Positions 8,451-15,943 of a DNA stretch of 33,695 nucleotides are shown piece after piece. Made by a program: the position numbers and the translations under genes. The DNA is from A07HB70 sp964512675 (GTDB lineage: Archaea > Halobacteriota > Halobacteria > Halobacteriales > Haloferacaceae). Position 1 is the first letter of the stretch, and each line of letters begins with the position of its first letter. The stretch is taken from positions 1-33,695 of the forward strand of contig CAZEJR010000023.1 in the NCBI GenBank assembly GCA_964512675.1, in the 5' to 3' direction. The notes beneath the pieces are model-generated. The model did no database searches, had not been told where the DNA came from, and saw only the letters and a program-made list of their open reading frames with translations.

Positions 8451-9409
8451 GCGCTCACCCCCTCGCGGGTCGCCACGACGGACCGGGTCGCGTTCCGTGC
8501 CGTCGTCGGCTCGTCCTCTGCGTCGACGACGTACGAGGCCGGGAGCATGAGGAACGTCGGCGAGGTGTCGTCGGTGTCGAAGAAGTAGTCCGACGAGACC
8601 ATCCGCTTCTCCGGCGCGCCGGAGGCGAGGTAGCTGTTGCGCGACAGGAACAGCGCCTCCCTGTCGGGCCGGAGCACTTCGACGTCGTAGCTGTCGAGTT
8701 CGGCCCGTTCGGCGGCGGCACGAACCGCGGACTGCTGGTCGCCGACCCGGTCGGCTAGCCCGTTCTCGACGGCCTGTGTCCCGGAGTAGAACTTCGCCTC
8801 CGCGAGCTCGGACCGGCTCATCTGGAGGCGGTCGCCGCGGCCGTCCTTGACGGCGTTGTAGAAGCTGTTGCCGAGGGTCTCGAGTATCGTGTAGAAGTCC
8901 CGCTCGCTGCCGCCAGTGAGCTTGTTCGACCCCGTCGTCGCCACGATATCGTTCGGCTCCAGCGAGGCCGGCGCGTTCGCGAGCGTGCCGACGCTCCCGA
9001 CAAGCGACGACGGCTTGACGTAGATTGTGTCTGCCGGCGCGATCGTATAGTACGCACCCGAGAGCGCCGCGGAGTCGACGTATCCCACCACGGGCATGTC
9101 CTCAGACGTCCGCTTCGCGTCGAGGTAGAGCTCCTCGCTCGCCGCAGCGCTGCCTCCGCCGCTGTTCGAGACTATCACCACCGCCTCGACGTCGGGGTCC
9201 TCGCGCGCCTGCTCGAGCATCGCCCCTACCGAGGCAGAGGTGCCGCCGGTGATCCCACCTGAGAGCGGCACGACCGCGACCGTCCCGTCGGACGACGTGG
9301 CCTGGAAGGCGACGGGTGCGAGCGTCAGCCCGACGACCAGCCCGATCGCGACGAACAGCACGTACGACCGGCTGGCCCGGCCGAACATCGCCCTGATGTT
9401 GGGTGACAC
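8447..9409 (-). CDS. sppA: S49 family signal peptide peptidase-like protease
   Basis: A 320-residue membrane-anchored S49 peptidase, which in the family uses a Ser-Lys dyad to degrade signal peptides and other membrane fragments. There is one N-terminal helix (about 15-36). The first beta-region VAVVPLSGGITGG is followed by VEAVVIVSNSGGGSA (ClpP-like crotonase fold). The nucleophile is Ser117 in ALSGAYYT, and the general base is probably Lys163 in GSNKLTGG, 46 residues later, close to the spacing in characterised SppA. GTG at 9409 is preferred, with CTTTTCC about 28 nt upstream; an ATG seven codons in is possible. It forms a two-gene operon with the DUF4350-like gene and diverges from ahbAB. 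Confidence 0.88.
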   Translation of the reverse strand: MSPNIRAMFGRASRSYVLFVAIGLVVGLTLAPVAFQATSSDGTVAVVPLSGGITGGTSASVGAMLEQAREDPDVEAVVIVSNSGGGSAAASEELYLDAKRTSEDMPVVGYVDSAALSGAYYTIAPADTIYVKPSSLVGSVGTLANAPASLEPNDIVATTGSNKLTGGSERDFYTILETLGNSFYNAVKDGRGDRLQMSRSELAEAKFYSGTQAVENGLADRVGDQQSAVRAAAERAELDSYDVEVLRPDREALFLSRNSYLASGAPEKRMVSSDYFFDTDDTSPTFLMLPASYVVDAEDEPTTARNATRSVVATREGVSA

Positions 9410-9489
9410 AAAGCGTGTTAGCCGCCCCCGACGGAAAAGCGAATCGCCCGGAACGAAAGCGGTTAGACGGCGTGGCCCCGCCGTGCGGT

Positions 9490-10560
9490 ATGCCCGAGCA
9501 CTGGCGCGAGGGGCTCGACGACGTCGATACCGCGCTGATCGACGGCTTTCAGTCCGGCGTCCCCGTCACAGAGCGACCGTTCCGGGCGGTCGGCGAGGCT
9601 CTCGGCGTGAGCGAGACGGCGGCTCTCGCCCGTGTCGAACGCCTCCGTGAACGCGGCGTCTTCCGGCGGTTCGGCGCAGTCCTCAACCCGCCGGTCATCG
9701 GCTCTTCGACGCTCGCCGCCGTGCGCGCCCCAGAGGACCGCTTCGACGAGGTCGCCGCGGTGATCAACGGCTACCGTCAGGTGAACCACAACTACCGCCG
9801 CGACCACGAGTGGAACACCTGGTTCGTCGTCACCGCCGGGTCGCGCGAGCGGCGCGACGCCATCCTCGCCGAGGTAGAGGAGCGAACCGGGCTCTCCGTC
9901 CTCTCGCTCCCGATGTTGACCGACTACTACATCGACCTCGAGTTTCCGGTCGTGAACGACGACCGGTTCGCCCGCGAGAGTCTCGACGCCACCGACGTCG
10001 ACGCGACCGCGATCAGCGAGGCGGCGACCGGTGACCTCTCGCCGCTCGCCGCGGACGTCCTCCTCGCCGTCCAGGACGGGCTCCCGCTCTCGCCCACGCC
10101 CTACCGTGACGTCGCCCGCGAGGTCGACGCCTCCGTCGACAGCGTCCTCGAGACGGTCGAGGGGCTGCTCGACCGCGGCCAGATCAAGCGGGTCGGCTGT
10201 GTCGTCAACCACGTCGTCACCGGCTTCGACGCGAACTGCATGGTGGTCTGGAACGTCCCCGACGACCGACTCGACGAGCGCGGCCGGGCCGTCGGGTCGC
10301 TCCCGTACGTCACCCTGTGTTATCACCGCCCGCGTCGACCCGACCAGGGCTGGGAGTACAACCTGTTCACGATGGTTCACGGGCGCGAAGAGACCGCCGT
10401 CGACGCCGTCGTCGACGAGCTGGCTGCCGACCACCTGCCGTTCCCCCACGAGCGGCTCTACTCCACCGAGACGCTGAAACAGACCGGTGCGCGCTACGAC
10501 GACCTCGTCGCGTCGGCGGCGCGCGAGGACCGCGAGCGCGAGGTCAGCGCCGACGACTAG
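9490..10560 (+). CDS. ahbAB: fused siroheme decarboxylase (AhbA/AhbB-type, Lrp/AsnC fold)
   Basis: A 356-residue protein made of two homologous halves (about 10-150 and 180-335). Each has an Asn/Lrp-like winged helix followed by a RAM-like ferredoxin fold. Parallel landmarks are RRFGAVLNP (59-67) against KRVGCVVNH (233-241), and NHNYRRDHEWNTWF (99-112) against CYHRPRRPDQGWEYNLF (277-293). The second feature of each pair is the signature of siroheme decarboxylases (AhbA/AhbB, NirD/L/G/H) rather than of DNA-binding Lrp proteins. These enzymes convert siroheme to 12,18-didecarboxysiroheme in the archaeal alternative heme pathway. Both subunits in one chain removes the need for a separate partner. 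ATG at 9490 has a GGTTAGA box about 27 nt upstream. Its stop directly abuts that of the convergent next gene. Confidence 0.85.
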   Translation: MPEHWREGLDDVDTALIDGFQSGVPVTERPFRAVGEALGVSETAALARVERLRERGVFRRFGAVLNPPVIGSSTLAAVRAPEDRFDEVAAVINGYRQVNHNYRRDHEWNTWFVVTAGSRERRDAILAEVEERTGLSVLSLPMLTDYYIDLEFPVVNDDRFARESLDATDVDATAISEAATGDLSPLAADVLLAVQDGLPLSPTPYRDVAREVDASVDSVLETVEGLLDRGQIKRVGCVVNHVVTGFDANCMVVWNVPDDRLDERGRAVGSLPYVTLCYHRPRRPDQGWEYNLFTMVHGREETAVDAVVDELAADHLPFPHERLYSTETLKQTGARYDDLVASAAREDREREVSADD

Positions 10561-11586
10561 TCAGGGTGCGATCCGTTCTGCGGCGTCGAACCCGGTGCGG
10601 AGCGCGGCGTCGACGCGCCCCTCGCCGGCAACCCAGTCGCCGGCGAGATAGAGGCCGTCGTCCTCGCCGACCCGGGAACTCTCGCTCGGCGGGGCGCTCT
10701 CCGGGCGCGCGTAGCGCCACCGCTGGCCGTCGGTCCAGGCCGGCTCCGCGAGCCACGGCTCGCCGAGCGCCGCCGCGACCCGCTCTGCGACCTCCGGGGC
10801 GACGGCGTCGAGCGGGTCGTCGCCGTGTTCGCGCGCCCACTCGTCGCCCAGCTGAACGACCAGCAGCGCCTCGTCCTCGGGGACGTGGCCGGGCTTTGCT
10901 GACTCTCTGCCGACCCACCGGACCGGCTGGTCCGCCGTCGCGGCGCGCAGACCGAACCACGGTCGGTCGAGCGGCTGGTCGTAGCCGAGAACAACCGACC
11001 GTCCGCCGCGGTACCCGACGCTCCCGACGACCTCGCGCAGGCGAATCGCACGCTCGCTCGACCACCCCGTCGCCGCGAGCAGACTCGCCGTCTGTGGCGC
11101 CGGCGGCGTCAGCAGGAGGGCGTCGAACGGCCCCCAGCTCCCGCCCTCCTCGTCGCTCACCCGCCAGCCGCGCTCGTCCCGGTCCAGCGCCCGCACCCGC
11201 GTCTCGCGCTCGACGGTCGCTCCCGTCCGCGCGAGCACCCGCTTTGCGAGCTGTGTCATCCCCGTCTCCCAGGCGACGCGGCGGACCGGCTCGGGGTCGT
11301 CCTCGACGACCGCGCCGTCTGGCCCGAGCGTCCACACCGGCGCCGCGACGTCGACACGACCCTCCTCGCCGAGGGCGTCGACGAGCGCCGCGGTCCGGTC
11401 GCCGCGTACGGGGAGGTGGCTCGACCCGTGGTCGTACCGCCGGCCGTCGCGGCGCCGGGTCGCCGCCCGTCCACAGACCCCGCGGCTCTTCTCCAGGACC
11501 GTCACCTCCGCACGCTCGTCCCGGAGACCGTACGCCGCCGCGACGCCCGCCGCGCCGGCGCCGACGACACACACCGACCGTGTCAC
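10561..11586 (-). CDS. renalase-like FAD-dependent oxidoreductase
   Basis: A 341-residue flavoprotein of the amine-oxidase/renalase group. The N-terminal dinucleotide-binding motif is VCVVGAGAAGVAAAYGL, followed by the acidic ribose-binding strand (VTVLEKSRGVCGRAATR) and the GG/DHGSSH region typical of the group. Near the C-terminus GLYLAGDWVAGEGRVDAALRTG is the second FAD-binding signature. GTG at 11586 gives the correct N-terminus and has GGGGGAG about 9 nt upstream. The longer open frame (to 12081) runs antisense to msrB and is rejected. The family includes NAD(P)H isomer-repairing renalases, but the substrate here is unknown. It is divergent from msrB (127 nt) and convergent with ahbAB with no gap. 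Confidence 0.88.
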   Translation of the reverse strand: MTRSVCVVGAGAAGVAAAYGLRDERAEVTVLEKSRGVCGRAATRRRDGRRYDHGSSHLPVRGDRTAALVDALGEEGRVDVAAPVWTLGPDGAVVEDDPEPVRRVAWETGMTQLAKRVLARTGATVERETRVRALDRDERGWRVSDEEGGSWGPFDALLLTPPAPQTASLLAATGWSSERAIRLREVVGSVGYRGGRSVVLGYDQPLDRPWFGLRAATADQPVRWVGRESAKPGHVPEDEALLVVQLGDEWAREHGDDPLDAVAPEVAERVAAALGEPWLAEPAWTDGQRWRYARPESAPPSESSRVGEDDGLYLAGDWVAGEGRVDAALRTGFDAAERIAP

Positions 11587-11713
11587 CGCTCGTCTCCCCC
11601 GCACAACGCCCGTTCGTGCTCCCTGGCGCCCATAGAGTGCGCACGAACCGCCGCCGCAAAAGCGTGGGGTCGGCGCGCGACAGGTCTTTCGGGCGGCGAG
11701 CCGTACGACTGGT

Positions 11714-12127
11714 GTGAGTGACCACCGGAGTGAGTCCGTCGACTGGGGCGCGCTGAGCGAGGCCGAGTGGCGCGAGCGGCTCGGCGACGAGGAGTACGAG
11801 ATCCTCCGCGAGCGCGGGACAGAGCCGAAGTTCAGCGGTGACCTCCTCGACGTCACGGGCGACGGGCGGTTCCGCTGTGCCGGCTGTGGCACCCCGCTGT
11901 TCGACGCGGCGACGAAGTTCGAGTCCGGTACGGGCTGGCCGAGCTTCCACGACGCCCTCGACGGCAACGTCGCGACGGAGGTCGACACCCGACACGGGAT
12001 GCGCCGGGTCGAGGTGCTGTGTGCGACCTGTGACGGCCACCTCGGGCACGTCTTCGACGACGGACCGGAGCCGACGGGCAAGCGCTACTGTATCAACTCC
12101 GCCGCGCTCGCGTTCGACGGCGAGTAG
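11714..12127 (+). CDS. msrB: peptide methionine-(R)-S-oxide reductase
   Basis: A 137-residue MsrB that reduces the R-epimer of methionine sulfoxide in oxidised proteins. The zinc site has two CxxC pairs (Cys55/58 in RCAGCG, Cys103/106 in CATCDGHLGHVF). The signature SGTGWPSFHD (71-80) is present, and the catalytic Cys126 lies in RYCINSAAL. The usual upstream resolving Cys position is not obvious, so thioredoxin recycling may be direct. It starts with GTG at 11714, with TCTTTCGG about 25 nt upstream. Length and motifs are complete. Confidence 0.96.
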   Translation: MSDHRSESVDWGALSEAEWRERLGDEEYEILRERGTEPKFSGDLLDVTGDGRFRCAGCGTPLFDAATKFESGTGWPSFHDALDGNVATEVDTRHGMRRVEVLCATCDGHLGHVFDDGPEPTGKRYCINSAALAFDGE

Positions 12128-12163
12128 CCGCCGTGGGGAACGCTCGCACCCGACGCGGACGAC

Positions 12164-12167
12164 TTAA
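12164..12167 (+). promoter_or_regulatory. TATA-like TTAA core for eif1A
   Basis: GACTTAACAC is centred about 26 nt before the eif1A ATG, with no Shine-Dalgarno in between, which predicts a leaderless mRNA. Confidence 0.5.
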
Positions 12168-12191
12168 CACCCGGCCGACCGTATCCGCGGT

Positions 12192-12476
12192 ATGAGTGAC
12201 GAGACGGGCCGAAAGCCCCTCAGGATGCCCGACGACAACCAGGTGTTCGGCGTCGTAACCGAACACCTCGGCGGCAACCACGTCCGCGTCCGCTGTGCCG
12301 ACGGCGAGACGCGGCTCGGCCGGATCCCCGGTCGGATGAAGTATCGCACGTGGATATCCGAGGGCGACGTCGTTCTCCTCGAGCCGTGGGAGTGGCAGGA
12401 CGAGAAGGGCAACATCGAGTGGCGCTACGCCGAGCAGGACGCCGAGCAGCTCCGCGACGAGGGACACATCCAGTAG
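12192..12476 (+). CDS. eif1A: translation initiation factor aIF1A
   Basis: A 94-residue S1/OB-fold factor, homologue of eIF1A, which binds the small ribosomal subunit A site during start-codon selection. The core EHLGGNHVRVRCADGETRLG and GRIPGRMKYRTWISEGDVVL (about 24-63) is the family signature. The C-terminus is the short acidic archaeal type (EQDAEQLRDEGHIQ). It appears to be a single-gene leaderless unit driven by the TTAA core at 12164-12167. Confidence 0.97.
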   Translation: MSDETGRKPLRMPDDNQVFGVVTEHLGGNHVRVRCADGETRLGRIPGRMKYRTWISEGDVVLLEPWEWQDEKGNIEWRYAEQDAEQLRDEGHIQ

Positions 12477-12898
12477 CGCGGGCTCACCCTCCGACCCGAC
12501 AGACGCCGAGCGACGGTACCAGCTCTCGCTCCGAGCGGTCGGCGGCTGTCCGCCCGTCCGCGTCGGGCTCTGTGCTCGCTGACGACCGGCGTCACGTCGT
12601 GGCCGGTCTCACCGTGCCGGACGACGGTGACACCCAGGACGGACGCGACGGTACTCTCTGCCTCGACGGCGAACGGGCGGACGACCCGGCACCCGGACTA
12701 CGACCGTCGTCGGTCTCGTCGGGCGCGTCCGTCCGCGCCGCCCGGTGCTCTCGCACACCTCCGGGGAGCGCCGCTCCGGTGCTAGCGCCGCCGTCCGGCT
12801 CGCGGTCGTCTCTCCTCGACCGACGTTCCAGTGTAAACGCCAGTTCGGGGCCCCGCGGTGGTCGGAGGGGTTATCACCGCGCCCCGGCCTCGTCGAAC
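12477..12898. other. 422-nt intergenic region
   Basis: No convincing gene. Open frames are Arg/Ser/Pro-rich shadows. A GGTTATC element about 27 nt before the methyltransferase GTG is the likely promoter of the next gene. Confidence 0.6.
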
Positions 12899-13546
12899 GT
12901 GAACCAGGACCCAGACGACGTCCGGCGACAGTGGGCCGAGCGCTCCGGCGAGTTCTCGCCCGCGTACTACGCTCACCGGGGCCCCGACGCGACGAGCGAA
13001 CGACTCCGTCGCCTCCTCGTCGACGCCGTCGGACGCGACGCCCGGGTGCTGGAGGTCGGCTGTAGCGCCGGCCGACACCTCGCGCACCTCCACGACGCCG
13101 GCTTCTCGCGGCTCTCCGGCGTCGAGGTGAACCCGGAGGCGTTCGCGGTGATGCGTGAGGTCTACCCGGACCTCGCAGCCGCGGGCACCTTCCACCGCGG
13201 GACGGCGGAAGCCCTCGTCGCCGGCTTCGTCGCCGACGCCTTCGACGCGACCTTCTCCGTCGAGACCCTCCAGCACGTCCACCCCGACGCGGGCTCGCTG
13301 TTCGCCGACCTAGTTCGCGTCACGGACGACCTCGTGATCACCGTCGAGAACGAGCCCGACCCCGACCCCGACCCCGGCCTCGGCGCGGACGGGGTGGACT
13401 ACGTCGACGACGGCGTGCCGCTCTACTACCGAGACTGGCGGGCCGTGTTCACCGACCTCGGTCTCGTCGAGGTGGCCACGACCGAGGGCGAGGGCGAGCG
13501 AGACACTACCCGGGCGTTCCGTCCACCGGGCCGTGTCGACCGTTAG
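12899..13546 (+). CDS. class I SAM-dependent methyltransferase
   Basis: A 215-residue Rossmann methyltransferase. Motif I is VLEVGCSAGRHLAHL (50-64), the acidic ribose ligand is Glu76 in LSGVEVNPEAF, and the later strand FDATFSVETLQHVHPD corresponds to motif IV, as in methyltransferase families 11 and 25. The substrate is unknown. GTG at 12899 has a TTATC box about 27 nt upstream, so a leaderless start. A short (DP)n stretch (about 153-160) comes from a GACCCC hexamer repeat near 13354-13377 and looks like a surface loop expansion. Confidence 0.85.
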   Translation: MNQDPDDVRRQWAERSGEFSPAYYAHRGPDATSERLRRLLVDAVGRDARVLEVGCSAGRHLAHLHDAGFSRLSGVEVNPEAFAVMREVYPDLAAAGTFHRGTAEALVAGFVADAFDATFSVETLQHVHPDAGSLFADLVRVTDDLVITVENEPDPDPDPGLGADGVDYVDDGVPLYYRDWRAVFTDLGLVEVATTEGEGERDTTRAFRPPGRVDR

Positions 13547-13593
13547 CGCCGCCGCTCGCCGGTCGGGGAGAAAGAACCTGCCGCGTTACGTGG

Positions 13594-13788
13594 TTACGAG
13601 CGGACGACGTTCGTCGCGCGCGGGCCCTTCGGGGCCTGTTCAATGTCGAACTCGATCTCCGATCCCTCGGTCAGGTCCTCGCCGCCGACATCCTCCATGT
13701 GGAAGAACACGTCGTCGTCGGAGTCCTCGGTCTCGATAAAGCCGTAGCCGCCTGTGTCGTTGAAGAAATCAACAGTTCCGTTTGCCAT
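13594..13788 (-). CDS. cspA: cold-shock domain protein, tandem copy 1
   Basis: A 64-residue cold-shock domain. RNP1 is GYGFIETE and RNP2 is DVFFHMEDV, with the N-terminal GTVDFFND. It binds single-stranded RNA/DNA, acting as an RNA chaperone (family knowledge). It differs from the neighbouring copy at only 8 of 64 positions (3, 19, 43, 44, 45, 48, 62, 64). ATG at 13788 sits 22 nt after an 18-bp element shared exactly with copy 2, so each copy has its own promoter. The N-terminal extension possible in this frame is not conserved and is rejected. Confidence 0.96.
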   Translation of the reverse strand: MANGTVDFFNDTGGYGFIETEDSDDDVFFHMEDVGGEDLTEGSEIEFDIEQAPKGPRATNVVRS

Positions 13789-13810
13789 TGCGAGTAGACC
13801 GACGACCGTC

Positions 13811-13828
13811 CCACGGTTAACACTTCCG
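13811..13828 (-). promoter_or_regulatory. shared csp promoter element, copy 1
   Basis: CGGAAGTGTTAACCGTGG on the minus strand, identical to 14152-14169 and at the same 22-nt distance from its ATG. The central GTTAAC is the likely TATA core and the flanks may include BRE or a regulator site. Confidence 0.7.
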
Positions 13829-13875
13829 TAGTGTGTGCGATACAACCGAACGAACGTGTACCGATCCGCCGAGGA

Positions 13876-13914
13876 CACGAGACAGCCGAGAGCGCTGCCG
13901 CTCACAGTCTCGTG
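13876..13914. other. two-tier stem-loop between the csp genes
   Basis: Outer arms CACGAGAC and GTCTCGTG (8 bp, perfect) enclose an inner stem GAGCG/CGCTC with loop CTGC. On the csp strand it begins 21 nt after the stop of copy 2 and ends before the promoter of copy 1, so it could be a 3' UTR structure or terminator of copy 2. No T-tract follows. Confidence 0.5.
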
Positions 13915-13934
13915 TGTGCGGAGGAGTGCTCCGT

Positions 13935-14129
13935 CTATACGCGCGTGACGTTCGTCGCCCGTGGGCCCTTCGGGGCCTGTTCGATCTCGAACTCCACGTC
14001 CGTTCCTTCCGTCAGGTCCTCGCCGCCGACGTCTTCCATGTGGAAGAACACGTCGTCGTCGGAGTCCTCGGTGTCGATGAAACCGTAGCCGCCCGTGTCG
14101 TTGAAGAAATCAACCGTACCGGATGCCAT
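13935..14129 (-). CDS. cspA: cold-shock domain protein, tandem copy 2
   Basis: A 64-residue cold-shock domain protein, 56 of 64 residues identical to copy 1, with the same RNP1 (GYGFIDTE) and RNP2 (DVFFHMEDV). The changes from copy 1 are mostly conservative (E19D, S43T, E44D, I45V, D48E), as expected after a tandem duplication under selection. ATG at 14129 lies 22 nt after the shared element at 14152-14169. It is upstream of copy 1 on the same strand, with a 146-nt gap containing the stem-loop at 13876-13914. Confidence 0.96.
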   Translation of the reverse strand: MASGTVDFFNDTGGYGFIDTEDSDDDVFFHMEDVGGEDLTEGTDVEFEIEQAPKGPRATNVTRV

Positions 14130-14151
14130 TGCGTGCTGACGGAGGCCGACG

Positions 14152-14169
14152 CCACGGTTAACACTTCCG
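14152..14169 (-). promoter_or_regulatory. shared csp promoter element, copy 2
   Basis: The same 18 bp as 13811-13828, at identical spacing to its ATG. The sequence between the element and the ATG differs between copies, which suggests the element itself is conserved by function. Confidence 0.7.
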
Positions 14170-14201
14170 AGTCTGTCGGCGCGACGCGACGGATTTCTGA
14201 A

Positions 14202-14224
14202 CGGGTGTCTACTCGACACGCCCG
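14202..14224 (-). terminator. imperfect hairpin after the ABC importer operon
   Basis: CGGGTGTC, a 5-nt loop, then GACACgCCCG with one bulged base, 23 nt after the last permease stop. No T-run follows, so this is weak. Confidence 0.25.
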
Positions 14225-14246
14225 TGCTGATCGTTCACACGCCGCG

Positions 14247-15050
14247 TCACAGCTCTCTCGCGAGGCGTTCGACGCCGAAGACGGCCACGACGGGGACAGA
14301 GAGGAGGAGGGCGAGCAGTATCAGGAGCGTCGAGACGACGCTGACGGTGGGGTCGACGAAGTTCCGGAGCGCCGTCCACTCGAGGACGGGCAGCGTCCGG
14401 GCGTCGACGCCGGCGACGAACAGCGCGATGAGGAACTCGTGGAGGCTGAGCACCGCGGCGACGAACGCGGCGGCCAGCACCCCGGCGCGGACCTGTGGCG
14501 CGACCGCCGCACGGAACGCCTGCCACCGGCCCGCCCCGAGGTCGCGGGCGGCCTCGCGGGTCTGCCAGTCGACACGGGCGAGCGTCGCCCGCACTACCAC
14601 GTAGACGAACGGGACGGTGACGAGCGTGTGGCCGAGGACGACCGCGACGTGGCCGCTCCCGACACCGATACGGGCGAAGTAGACCGAGAGCGCGAGCGCG
14701 AGGACCACGACCGGCGTCGGGAGCGGCAGGACGACGAGCGTCGTCACCGCCCGCCTGAGCCGCCCGTCCGGGAGACTCCGGACGCCGTAGGCCCCGGTGG
14801 TTCCGAGGAGTGTCGCGAGCACGGCGGTGCCGGCGGCGACGACGACGCTGTTGACGAACGCGCGGCGCCACTCGGCCTCCTCGAAGAGGAACGCCCGGTA
14901 CCACCGCAGCGAGAGCCGGTCCGGCGGGAAGACCACGTCGGGCGCCGCGTTGAGCGACGTGGCGACCACGACGGCGACGGGCAGCAGGACGAACCCGAGG
15001 AGCGCGACGGTCACGCCTCGAAAGGCGAGCGTCCCGAGGCGGCGGTTCAC
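14247..15050 (-). CDS. ABC importer permease 2 (PotC-like)
   Basis: A 267-residue inner permease with about six membrane helices and the EAA loop that docks to the ATPase (TREAARDLGAGRWQAFRAAV). It is of the spermidine/putrescine-iron-thiamine group. The GTG at 15050 overlaps the TGA of permease 1 as GTGA, so the two are translationally coupled. It is the last gene of the importer operon. Confidence 0.92.
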   Translation of the reverse strand: MNRRLGTLAFRGVTVALLGFVLLPVAVVVATSLNAAPDVVFPPDRLSLRWYRAFLFEEAEWRRAFVNSVVVAAGTAVLATLLGTTGAYGVRSLPDGRLRRAVTTLVVLPLPTPVVVLALALSVYFARIGVGSGHVAVVLGHTLVTVPFVYVVVRATLARVDWQTREAARDLGAGRWQAFRAAVAPQVRAGVLAAAFVAAVLSLHEFLIALFVAGVDARTLPVLEWTALRNFVDPTVSVVSTLLILLALLLSVPVVAVFGVERLAREL

Positions 15051-15943
15051 AGCAGCCCCTCCGTCGCGCCGCGTGGCCCGTACCGTCTGACGAGCGCGAC
15101 CGCACACCCGACGACAAAGACGACGGCGACCACCGCCTCGACGCTGAGCGCCGCCGCCCGCGGCCAGTCGTAGGTGCCGTCGACGAATCGCGCCGCCTCG
15201 CTCGCCACCGTCGCCTGCGCCGGGGAGCCGAGCACCGTCGGGGCCGCGAACGCGACGGTGCTCCACGCGAACGCCGTCACCCCGCCCGCGAGAAGCCCCG
15301 GCGTCGCCTGCGGGACGACCACGGCTCGTACCGACTCGAGTCGGGACGCGCCGAGGTCCCGTGCGGCTGCCACCGTCGCCTCGTCCATCGTCGCCATCGT
15401 CGCGTACGTCGGCAGGACGACGTACGGGAGCATCGAGTAGACGAGTCCGACGACCACCCCGGCGCCTGAGCCGAGCAGCCGGAGCGGCGCGTCGACGGCA
15501 CCGAGTCCGACGAGCACGGCGTTGACCGTCCCCTCGGGCGCGAGCAGCGGCACCCACGCGTACACCTTGATCACGATGGAGAGGAGGAGCTCGACGAGCA
15601 CCGCGCCGAGGAGGACCGTCCGACCGAGACCGTCGGCGCGGACGGCGGCGTATGCGTAGACGAACCCGAGGACGAGCGTAATCGCCGTGACGACGCCGCC
15701 GAGCCCGAGGCTGTACAGCAGCCGGCCCTGGAGGTAGCCGTTCGCCAGCAGGGCGCCGTAGTTCGCGAGCGTCCACGTTCCGGCGGCGTAGGCGCCGTCG
15801 ACAGCCGAGCGGGTGAGGCTGAGCCGGAGCAGGTACGCGAGCGCTCCCGCGAACACGAGGAGTTCGAAGACGACGACGGGGACGACGAGGAGGACGGGCC
15901 GCTCGACGGCCCGCGCCCGAACGCCGCCGAGCGCCGTCGTCAC
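15047..15943 (-). CDS. ABC importer permease 1 (PotB-like)
   Basis: A 298-residue permease with six predicted helices, starting near residue 17 with LLVVPVVVFELLVFAGAL. The EAA loop is DEATVAAARDLGASRLESVR. The GTG at 15943 overlaps the ATPase TGA as GTGA; this coupling and the normal length decide the start over the ATG at 15997, which lies inside the ATPase gene. It pairs with permease 2 to form the channel. Confidence 0.92.
   Translation of the reverse strand: MTTALGGVRARAVERPVLLVVPVVVFELLVFAGALAYLLRLSLTRSAVDGAYAAGTWTLANYGALLANGYLQGRLLYSLGLGGVVTAITLVLGFVYAYAAVRADGLGRTVLLGAVLVELLLSIVIKVYAWVPLLAPEGTVNAVLVGLGAVDAPLRLLGSGAGVVVGLVYSMLPYVVLPTYATMATMDEATVAAARDLGASRLESVRAVVVPQATPGLLAGGVTAFAWSTVAFAAPTVLGSPAQATVASEAARFVDGTYDWPRAAALSVEAVVAVVFVVGCAVALVRRYGPRGATEGLL

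Noticed and set aside
5958..8588. 876-codon plus-strand open frame over the P450 and DUF4350-like genes
   Set aside because: Arg/Pro-rich and unlike halophilic proteins; it is the shadow of real genes on both strands in GC-rich DNA.
9490..10560. Two-domain Lrp/AsnC transcription regulator
   Set aside because: Both halves carry the NHNYRRDH / YHRP-type signatures of siroheme decarboxylases.
11587..12081. N-terminal extension of the renalase-like protein antisense to msrB
   Set aside because: The extension covers msrB on the other strand, and the FAD motif starts right after GTG 11586.
13833..15173. 446-codon plus-strand frame across csp copy 2 and the permeases
   Set aside because: Extremely charged (Arg/Asp/Glu) antisense reading of membrane-protein genes; no motif.
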